A stretch of DNA of 64,000 nt, from contig CM061068.1 in assembly GCA_030762895.1 (NCBI GenBank), positions 80,191,228 to 80,255,227 on the forward strand, given 5' to 3'. Position 1 is the first letter of the stretch. Each line of letters opens with the position of its first letter. The DNA is from Sophora flavescens (lineage: Eukaryota > Streptophyta > Magnoliopsida > Fabales > Fabaceae). Shown here piece by piece: positions 55,878 to 64,000 of this stretch. The translations under genes and the position numbers were made by a program. The notes beneath the pieces were generated by a model that saw nothing but the letters and a program-made list of their open reading frames with translations, was not told the DNA's origin and searched no databases.

Positions 55878-57483
55878 TTACGGAATCACATTTGAAGATT
55901 TGAAGTTGGCCATGTCCGCGAACCAAGGAGAGGAATTTTCAATGAGTGCAAATAGTTTTTCATCAGGAAATTCTTCCTTGATGTCTAACAATTCCTCCTC
56001 GGTGTCGGGATTGACCAACCTAGATAAGTGGTCCGCCACACCATTGTCGGATCCCTTCCCGTCCTTAATCTCTAGATCAAATTCCTGTAAAAGAAGAATC
56101 CACCGAATTAATATAGGTTTGGCCTCTTGTTTTGTCATCAAGTATTTAATGGCCGCATGATCGGTGAAAACAACAATCTTAGACCCCACAATATATGATC
56201 TAAACTTATCTAAAGCAAAAATCACATCAAGTAGTTCCTTTTCAGTGGTGGAATAATTAGCTTGTGCCTCATTCAAAACTTTACTTGCGTAATAAATGAC
56301 ATGAGCTAACTTTTCCACCCGTTGTCCCAAAATAGCCCCCACCGCATAATCACTAGCATCACACATGATTTTAAATGGTAAATTCCAATTAGGTGCAGTG
56401 ATTATGGGTGCGGTGACAAGCATGTTTTTCAAAATAGTGAAAGCATTTAAACAAGAAGCATTAAACTCAAAGGATACATCCTTCGCAAGAAGGTCACAAA
56501 GCGCTTTTGCGATTTTGGAGAAGTCCTTGATGAATCTCCGGTAGAACCCGGCATGACCCAAGAAACTCCTCACCCCCTTTACATTGGTTGGTGGGGGAAG
56601 CTTCTCAATCAACTCAATCTTGGCTTTATCAAGCTCAATCCCCCTTTGGGAGATTTTATGCCCCAAGACTATACCTTCCTTGACCATGAAGCGGCATTTC
56701 TCCCAATTGAGCACAAGGTTAGTCTCTTGGCACCTTTTAAGCACCAAAGTCAAGTTCTTCAAGCAATTGTCATATGAGGTCCCAAAGACCGAGAAGTCAT
56801 CCATGAACACCTCAATGCATTTCTCCACCATGTCCGAGAAAATAGAAAGCATGCACCTTTGGAAAGTAGCAGGAGCGTTGCACAATCCAAAGGGCATCCT
56901 CCTATAGGCAAAGACTCCATAGGGACAAGTGAAGGCCGTCTTCTCTTGGTCTTGAGGATCCACCACAATTTGATTATAGCCGGAGTAACCATCTAAGAAA
57001 CAATAGTACTCATATCCGGCTAACCTTTCAAGCATTTGATCAATGAAGGGAAGAGGGAAGTGATCTTTCCTTGTTGCCTCATTTAGCCTTCTATAATCGA
57101 TACATACTCTCCACCCCGTGATGGTCCTTGTTGGGATCAATTCATTGCTTTCATTGACCACCACGGTTGTGCCACCTTTCTTTGGGACCACATGAATTGG
57201 ACTAACCCAATTGCTATCCGAGATTGGATAGATGATTCCGGCATCTAAAAGTTTAATCACTTCCTTACGCACAACTTCTTTCATGATGGGATTTAACCGT
57301 CTTTGTGGTTGAACCACCGGCTTATAATCATCCTCCATCAAAATCTTATGCATTCATAGTGAAGGGCTTATACCTTTTAGGTCCTAAATCTTCCACCCAA
57401 TGGCGGATTTGTGTTCCCTAAGAACTCTCAATAGCTTTTCTTATTCATCCTTTTTCAAGGCATTGCTAATGATTATCGGATGT
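55878..57483 (-). pseudogene. Athila-type reverse transcriptase and RNase H
   Basis: 491 open codons from 57353: PIMKEVVRKEVIKLLDAGII, CIDYRRLN, FLDGYSGYNQI, MPFGLCNAPATFQRCM, catalytic FMDDFSVFG, then RNase H (CDASDYAVGAILGQ, YSTTEKELLDVIFALDKFR, TDHAAIKYL). Upstream of 57353 the frame has further stops and reaches the insertion point of the plus-strand element at 57484, where the protease-RT linker is cut. Confidence 0.9.
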
Positions 57484-57715
57484 TGTCTGATAAGCCTCTG
57501 GCTCATCTAGTTTTATGGCTAGTATGACCAGGGTTTTGTGCAAACTATATCCTATTTTCACCCAAATTAGACTAGATTGTCCTCAAGAAAGGTTTTGAGT
57601 CTCTAAAGTAGTTTTAGGTTAATTTAGCCAGTTTTGAGTCAAATAAAGCACTTATGGTTATTTTGTTGTTTTCAGGTTAAGTAGAAGTTGAGGGAATAAA
57701 GAAACAGGGGATTCG

Positions 57716-58018
57716 CCTGGCGAGAGTTTTCTATCCTCGCGAATCTGAAAGCCAGCAGAACAGTAAAAATGTCATCCTCTCTGGTTCGCCCCGCGAACAA
57801 CGCCTCGCCTCGCAACCCTGATAGCTGACTGTTCCAGAGAGATGCAACCCGTTCTGTGTCGCCTCACGGATACATGTCTCGCCTCGCGAGACTGAAGGCC
57901 AGAAGCCATGACTGTTCCATTCCTCGCCACGCGAGTAGTATTTCGCCCCGCGAGAAGACCAAACGTTGCTGACTCTTCACAATATTCGCCTCGCGAATGA
58001 GGGCTCGCCTCGCGAGTG
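57716..58018 (+). repeat. cluster of GCCTCGCGA-type motifs in the LTR
   Basis: TTCGCCTCGCGA, CTCGCCTCGCGAG, TCGCCCCGCGA and close variants occur about ten times just upstream of the TATA box. The same motif family fills the spacer of the minus-strand element at 54160-54510. Confidence 0.8.
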
Positions 58019-58601
58019 GGCTAAATTTCTGAATAGTATAAAAGGCTGTTCTGGACAGATTGAAAGAACTTTTTGCTTCTCCATTGTTTTTACATTTTTC
58101 TGTGTGTTTCGTTTTCTTTATGGAGAACTAAGTTTCTTAGATTAATCTATTGTAATCGATTTCCACTACACTTGAGGTTCTTGTATTTCCTGTTTTGTAT
58201 GCTTTTCCCTTTTCAATACCATGCCATATATTTCTGTTTGCTTAATTCAGGAGTATATTGTGTTGTGTTGATTTATTTTCGGTGATATTATGTTCCTATA
58301 ATTAATCGCGTTTGCTTAATTCGCGTGTGTTTGTTTCGTGTTCGCTTAGTTCACGAAGGGCTTAACCCCGTTTGCTTAATTCGGGAATAGGGACATATAT
58401 CTGTAGTAGCGGTTTCGCTTGTAAATTGTTGCTACAACCGGGAGGGGATTAGAATCTGCTTAGGGCTTGGAATTGCATGAACCGATGATAGTTGGGAAAT
58501 CGAGAACAATAGATTAATCGTCTTTAGTTATTTGATAATCTTTTCAACTGCTCTGTTTTCATTGCTGTTTTTCTTTGTTTCTTATTTGCACTCCAATCCA
58601 A

Positions 58602-58632
<31 letters not shown>

Positions 58633-58634
58633 AA
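58602..58634 (+). repeat. homopolymer pair: 21 C followed by 12 A
   Basis: An uninterrupted C run directly followed by an A run in the LTR. Length may vary or be misread in sequencing. Confidence 0.9.
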
Positions 58635-58762
58635 CGGTTTTTTGTGACAAATAACACTTCAAGAGTCCTTGTGAGACGACATCTGAGTTGTCGCCCTAAA
58701 CTACAGTTTTAAAAACCGCTCGTTCTTTTTTTTGCGCGTCTTGTGACACAGTGACCAAAAAT

Positions 58763-58780
58763 TGGCGCCGTTGCCGGGGA
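58763..58780 (+). other. primer binding site, tRNA-Asp type
   Basis: TGGCGCCGTTGCCGGGGA is the primer site typical of Athila-type elements, complementary to tRNA-Asp by family knowledge. Confidence 0.9.
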
Positions 58781-58865
58781 CTCTTGTTTGTTATTTTTCG
58801 CATTTTGTTTTTTTTTCTTTCTTTTATTTTCATTTTTGTTTTGAATTGGTCTGACTACTAGGTCT

Positions 58866-60978
58866 AATTGCCCTGAATTGTGTGATTTTGATCCTGAGAT
58901 TGAAAGAACACTGCACACACGCCTTAGAGAAATTCGGGCTAGCACTAGTAGTGATTCTAATTCCAAAACTGTTTTTGACAATATGGGTGACCAAAGAACA
59001 GTAAGACAGCTTGATGCCCATGATGTAAATTACAATGGCTTGTGTATTGCATATCCTGGTGCTGATACTCCTTTTGAATTAAAATCTGGTTTCATTCACT
59101 TGTTGCCAAAGTTTAATGGTCTTGCAGGTGAGGATCCACACAAGCACTTGAAGGAATTCCAGGTTGTCTGCTCCACAACCTCGAGATCGAGAGGAGTAAT
59201 GCGAGGATAGCATCAAGCTGAAAGCTTTTCCGTTCTCACTCCAGGGAGCTGCAAAGGATTGGCTGTTATATCTTGAGCCAAACTCTATCACCACCTGGAA
59301 TGATTTGAAGAGGGTTTTCTTAGAGAGATATTTTCCTGCTTCCAGAGCTGCGTCAATAAGGAAGGAAATATGTGGCATCAGACAAGGGAATGAGTCGTTA
59401 GCTGAATATTGGGAGAGATTCAAGCATTTGGTATCCAGTTGCCCCCAGCATCAGATTTCTGAACAACTTCTTATCCGGTACTTTTATGAGGGGCTACTAC
59501 CGATGGATAGGAATATTTTGGATGCTGCTAGTGGGGGAGCACTTGTTGATAAAACCCCAGCTGCTGCCAAACAACTAATTGAAAATATGTCACTGAATTC
59601 CCAGCAGTTTACTACCAGAAGAAATTCTGTTGAGACAAGAGGTGTGCATGAGGTCCATAGTTCCTCATCCAACCAGGCCCTTGAAAATAGAATGGATGAG
59701 CTCACTTCTTTTGTAAGGAAATTGGCACTAGATAGGGTTCAGCCTGCAAGATTGTGTAGCATGTGCAACTCTCCTGAGCATCCGTATGAGGCATGCCCTA
59801 TTTCGAAGGAAGAGTTCGTCACTGATCTGTCTCAGGCTTATGCAGTCCATCCCTATAATCAAGGCAATAACCAGAACCGGTACAGCACTCCAGACCTCTC
59901 CACCAATAGGTACCATCCCAATTGGAGGAATCATCCTAATCTTTGGTATGGGAACTCATCCCAACAACAACCGATGGCAGCACCACAGAATCCTCCTCAA
60001 GTGACAACTTTTGCACCTTCCGGACCTTCACTGGAGGACATATTCAAGAAAATGACTGAACAAAATCTCCAATTGCAGCAGCAGATTGGACAGTTCCAGG
60101 CACAGTTCCAGGCCTCACAGGCACAGTATCAGCAGCGAACGGATGCTAGCATTAATACTTTACAGCAGCGGACTGATGCTAGTATTCAGGCCTTGCAGAC
60201 ACGGGTTGGACAGCTTGCCACATCCATAAATAACATACAGCAAGCCCAAGGATCAAGTCAACTACCTGCACAGACAGTGATAAATCCCAATGCCTCCAAT
60301 CCTAATGTGAGTGCCATTTCTCTGAGATCTGGAAAAGTTGTTGAGGCCACCTCTGGAAAAGATGAAGACACTGTTGAGGTAACTCCTGAGCCTGCAGTTG
60401 AGGTTGAAGCTGAGAAAGTGTACATACCACCGATCCCCTTCCCACACAGAGTACAAAAAGATAAGAAGATTGGTGGTGAAGATAAGGAGAGGGAGATTTT
60501 AGATGTGTTTAGAAAGGTGGCTGTAAATATTCCTCTTTTGGATGTGATCAAGCAGGTGCCCAAGTATGCAAAATTTCTGAAGGATCTATGCACCAATAAG
60601 AGAAAGTTGAAGAATAATGAGAGACTTGATTTGGGAAGAAATGTTTCAGCTCTTATCCAGTCTAAGGCTGCACCAGAAAGAGTTACTGTTTTAGCCCCTA
60701 CTCAGGCATTACCACAGAAGTGCAAGGATCCAGGCACTTTTACTATTCCATGCACTATTGGGGACAGGAAATTTGAAAATTGCATGCTGGATTTGGGAGC
60801 CTCCATAAATGTCATGCCTACCTCCATCTTTAATAACCTTGATCTTGGTCCCTTGCAGTATACAGGTCTCACCATCCAGTTGGCCAACAGGACCGATTAC
60901 GCCCCCATGGGAATGGTAGAAGATGTCTTTGGTACAAGTTGATGAGCTGATTTTCCCTGCGACTTCTACATCCTAGAC
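58866..60978 (+). pseudogene. gag and aspartic protease of the plus-strand element, frameshifted
   Basis: The frame is open from before 58878; the first ATG is at 58984. FELKSGFIHLLPKFNGLAGE starts the gag domain, a frameshift lies near 59180-59215, then PFSLQGAAKDWLLYLEP and LAEYWERFKHLVSSCPQHQI (retrotransposon gag). A C-x2-C zinc-like CSMCNSPEHPYEACP follows, then a Gln-rich region and the protease with LDLGASINVMP (DLG active site). Frameshifts near 60925 and 60960 end this part. Gag forms the particle and protease matures it in intact copies. Confidence 0.85.
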
Positions 60979-61832
60979 ATGGCAGGAGAGACAAATTCCA
61001 GTAGATCACCAATAATCCTGGGCAGACCATTCATGAAGACAGCTAAGACTAAGATTGATGTTAATGATGGGACCATGTCTATGGAGTTTGGTGATATTGT
61101 GGCAAAGTTCAACATCTTTGATGCTATGAAACACCCACTGGAGGAGCACTCAGTTTTCCAATTAGAGTTGCTTTCTGAGATCATTGATGACACCCATGAG
61201 GACTTTGTTTCTGATTTTCCATTCATTTCTGGTTTTGATGATTTATATTCATGTACTAACTGTACTGACACTAACCCGTGTGCTGTTTGTGCTGAGTTTC
61301 TTGATTCAACTCTGCAGGGTGATAGTGATAGTGAGAGTGAAGCTGTCTGTTCAACAGAAGTCCTTGACATCATGGCTACTCCCAATGTCCCATCCGTTGA
61401 GCAGCCACCCTTCCTAGAGCTCAAGCCACTTCCTGGGAACCTGAAGTATGCCTACCTGGAGACGAATGAAAAACTTCCAGTCATCATTTCCTCCAGCCTT
61501 GACTCTGACCAGGAAGCTAAGCTTTTAGAGGTTCTGAAGAAGCACAGGAAGGCTATTGGGTGGACATTGGCTGACATTCCAGGAATTAGCCCCTCCAGAT
61601 GTATGCACAGAATTCTTTTGGAGGATGGAGGCAGGCCCAAAGGCGACTCAATCCACTGATTCTAGATGTGGTGAAGAAAGAGGTGACTAAACTTCTGCAG
61701 GCAGGTATTATATACCCCATCTCTGATAGTACTTGGGTAAGTCCGGTGCAAGTTGTGCCCAAGAAGTCTGGCCTCACAGTAGTTAGAAATGATAATAATG
61801 AGCTTGTACCCACTAGAGTCCAGAATAGCTGA
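60979..61832 (+). pseudogene. protease-RT linker and start of RT, frameshifted
   Basis: Frame from 60979 continues the protease end (SPIILGRPFMKTAKTKIDVN) through an acidic linker to KHRKAIGWTLADIPGISPS. A frameshift near 61630 moves to RRLNPLILDVVKKEVTKLLQ and WVSPVQVVPKKSG, ended by a TGA at 61830. Confidence 0.8.
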
Positions 61833-64000
61833 CGAGTCTGTATATATTATAGGAAGTTGAACTAGGCCACCAGAAAGGATCACTTTCCTTTGCCGTTCAT
61901 AGATCAGATGCTGGATCGGCTGGCTGGTAAATCTCATTACTGCTTTCTTGATGGCTTTTCCGGGTATTTCCAGATCCATATTGCCCCTGAGGATCAGGAA
62001 AAGACCACTTTCACGTGCCCCTTCGGTACGTTTGCCTATAGGAGGATGCCATTTGGCCTTTGTAATGCTCCTGGCACCTTCCAAAGATGCATGCTTAGCA
62101 TTTTTTCTGAATTTATTGAAAATTGCATGGAGGTGTTCATGGATGACTTCACTGTATATGGCTCCTCATTTGATGCATGTTTGCATAGTCTGAGTTTAGT
62201 TCTAGAAAGGTGCATTGAGACTGATCTGATTTTGAACTATGAAAAATGTCACTTTATGGTAGAACAGGGGATAGTTTTGGGTCATGTTATTTCTAAAGAG
62301 GGTATTTCAGTAGATCCTGCAAAAATTGATGTGATTTCTTCATTGCCTTACCCATCTTGCGTACGCGAGATCCGTTCTTTTCTTGGTCATGCAGGTTTCT
62401 ACAGGCGATTCATTAAGGACTTCAGCAAGATAGCTCTGCCATTGTCAAACCTGCTGAAGAATGATGCCTTGTTCCATTTTGATGAAAATTGCAAGAAGGC
62501 ATTTGACTACCTGAAAAGAGCATTGACCTCTACCCCCATCATCCAGCCCCCTGACTGGACCCTCCCTTTTGAACTCATGTGTGATGCTTCTAATTTTGTC
62601 GTGGGAGCGGTTCTGGCACAAAGGGTGGGCAAGGCTGCCCATGTAATTCATTATGCTTCTAGGACATTAGATGCTGCACAATCCAATTACACCACCACTG
62701 AGAAAGAACTGCTAGCTGTTGTGTTTGCACTTGATAAATTTAGGTCTTATTTGCTAGGTTCAAAAGTTATTGTTTTCACTGATCATGCAGCTCTGAAGCA
62801 CCTGTTAAAGAAACCAGAAGCTAAGCCAAGACTGATCCGGTGGATGCTTTTGCTCCAAGAATTAAATGTGGAGATAAAAGACAAGAGTGGAGCTGAAAAT
62901 TTGGTAGCCGATCACTTGAGCCGAAAATCAAGGGATAAGGATCCTTCTCCCATCCACGATGATTTTCCTGATGAGCGACTTATACATCTGTATGGGGTAA
63001 CACCCTGGTTTGCTGACATAGTTAACTTTCTTGTTGCTGGTGTTGTTCCTGCAGGTACAAGTAGATCCAAGTTCCACAAGCTCAAGAGCGATGCAAAGTA
63101 CTATGTGTGGGATGATCCGTACCTTTGGAAGTTTTGCAGTGATCAGGTGATTCGGAGGTGTGTCCCCGATCATGAGACAGAGTCCATCCTGCACTTTTCA
63201 CATGCCTCTCAAGTTGGAGGAAACTTTGGACCACAGAGGACGGCAAGAAAAGTCCTGGATTCTGGGTTCTACTGGCCCACAATTTTTAGAGATGCCTATG
63301 AAGTCTACAGGAATTGTAAGGAATGCCAAACAACAGGCCCTGCCATCACTCGTAGGAGTGAGATGCCTCAGCAGCCCATGCTTTTTTGTGAGGTTTTTGA
63401 TGTGTGGGGGATGGATTTTATGGGTCTTTTCCCTGCTTCTTTTGGTTTTCCGTATATTCTTTTGGCTGTTGATTATGTTTCAAAGTGGGTGGAAGCAATC
63501 CCCACTAGGACTAACGATGCTAAAGTTGTTTCCAAATTTGTTAGGTCCAACATTTTTTGCAGGTTTGGCATACCTAAGGCTATCATCAGTGACCAGGGCA
63601 CTCACTTTTGCAACCGAACCATGGAAGCCTTACTCAGGAAATATGGAGTTGTACATAGAGTTTCCACTGCTTACCATCCCCAGACCAATGGCCAGGCTGA
63701 GATATCAAATAGGGAGATCAAGCAAATTCTAGAGAAGATGGTGCAGCCGAATAGAAAGGAATGGAGCCGCCGTCTGGAAGACGCACTGTGGGCTCAAAGG
63801 ACCGCTTTCAAGACGCCAATAGGAATGTCCCCCTTTCGGCTTGTATTTGGTAAGGCATGTCACCTCCCTGTGGAAGTTGAGCATCGTGCATATTGGGCAG
63901 TCAAGTGCTGTAACATGGACATGAAGAAAGCTGGTGTTGAAAGGAAACTCCAGTTGCAGCAACTTGAGGAGCTTATGCTAGAAGCCTATGAAAGCTCCCG
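61833..64000 (+). pseudogene. reverse transcriptase, RNase H and integrase, partial
   Basis: After stops at 61830 and 61866 the frame is open to the window end: FLDGFSGYFQI, MPFGLCNAPGTFQ, catalytic FMDDFTVYG, RNase H (CDASNFVVGAVLAQ, TTTEKELLAVVFALDKFR, TDHAALKHL), then integrase with HHCC (CKECQTTG) and DDE core (DVWGMDFMGLFP, AIISDQGTHFCN, HPQTNGQAEISNREIKQI). This 700-codon part is free of stops, but the earlier breaks prevent a working polyprotein. The element is cut by the window edge. Confidence 0.88.

Larger units (their letters stand above)
49912..57483 (-). mobile_element. Athila-type Ty3/gypsy retrotransposon, 3' part
   Basis: On the minus strand: pol (RT, RNase H, integrase), a spacer, an env-like ORF and a 3' LTR region ending at 49912. 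An extra ORF after integrase is a hallmark of the Athila lineage. The 5' part with gag lies beyond the window because a plus-strand element is inserted at 57484. Pol carries several stops and the env-like ORF one, so it is inactive. Confidence 0.85.
57484..58750 (+). repeat. 5' LTR of the plus-strand element, about 1.27 kb
   Basis: Starts TGTCTGATAAGCCTCTGG and ends about ten bases before the primer site (candidate end ...GTGACACA; the exact CA is uncertain). Contains GCCTCGCGA-type motifs (57716-58018), a GTATAAAAGG TATA box near 58038, and a 21-C/12-A homopolymer pair (58602-58634). Confidence 0.7.
57484..64000 (+). mobile_element. Athila-type Ty3/gypsy retrotransposon inserted into the minus-strand element
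   Basis: Begins with an LTR (TGTCTGATAAGCC) inside the other element's pol, then a primer site, gag, protease, RT-RNase H and integrase; it leaves the window inside integrase. Several frameshifts and stops in gag-protease-RT show it is inactive. Its proteins are related to, but clearly different from, those of the host element, so these are two families. Confidence 0.88.

Noticed and set aside
1..64000. tRNA, rRNA and known snoRNA genes
   Set aside because: Looked for TGGTATCAGAGC-like and tRNA-arm patterns; the hits are retroelement primer sites, and no full cloverleaf was seen by eye.

Overview
This is plant nuclear DNA: genes with GT-AG introns, plastid-targeted products and very dense transposable elements. 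A papilionoid legume is my best guess, inferred from the mix of SIRE/Maximus-type Ty1/copia, Ogre-like and Athila-type Ty3/gypsy sequence and a soymovirus-like viral copy. The species cannot be fixed from the sequence alone.

Layout. 1-4463: end of a SIRE-like copia element (minus strand) with a 2.0 kb LTR full of minisatellites. 4464-8331: small DNA transposons around a short gene for a TDIF-type CLE peptide (5517-5855). 8332-12615: a complete five-exon minus-strand gene for the thylakoid-lumen immunophilin FKBP13; its first intron holds a Mutator-like MITE and a poly-A insertion with a proline-rich ORF. 12988-13945: a large palindrome upstream of FKBP13. 14173-19434: a complete but inactivated copia element with both LTRs and a target-site duplication. 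19.8-31.1 kb: pieces of unrelated genes with introns (truncated ferritin, bHLH and possibly lipin/PAH exons, several unrecognised), ending in a Helitron-like 3' terminus and interrupted by a 4.0 kb solo LTR. 31.1-36.9 kb: AT-rich repeats, one more gene piece and a second Helitron-like terminus.

38.24-45.87 kb: a nearly complete, circularly permuted endogenous pararetrovirus (Caulimoviridae, soymovirus-like). It has coat-protein, polymerase, viroplasmin/transactivator and movement-protein regions, small ORFs, a tRNA-Met primer site and a promoter with paired as-1-like boxes. Polymerase and movement-protein frames are open; coat protein, transactivator and one small ORF are broken. 46.0-46.25 kb: a probable last exon of an unrecognised host gene. 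46.86-49.91 kb: Ogre-like non-coding sequence ending in a tandem array. 49.91-57.48 kb: a minus-strand Athila-type element with an env-like ORF, itself interrupted at 57.48 kb by a plus-strand Athila-type element running past the window end.

Only the CLE gene and FKBP13 look like intact, functional host genes. One acts in vascular/meristem peptide signalling, the other in the chloroplast lumen; they are neighbours, not a pathway. Everything else is mobile, viral or decayed sequence, much of it nested, so insertion order can be partly read.
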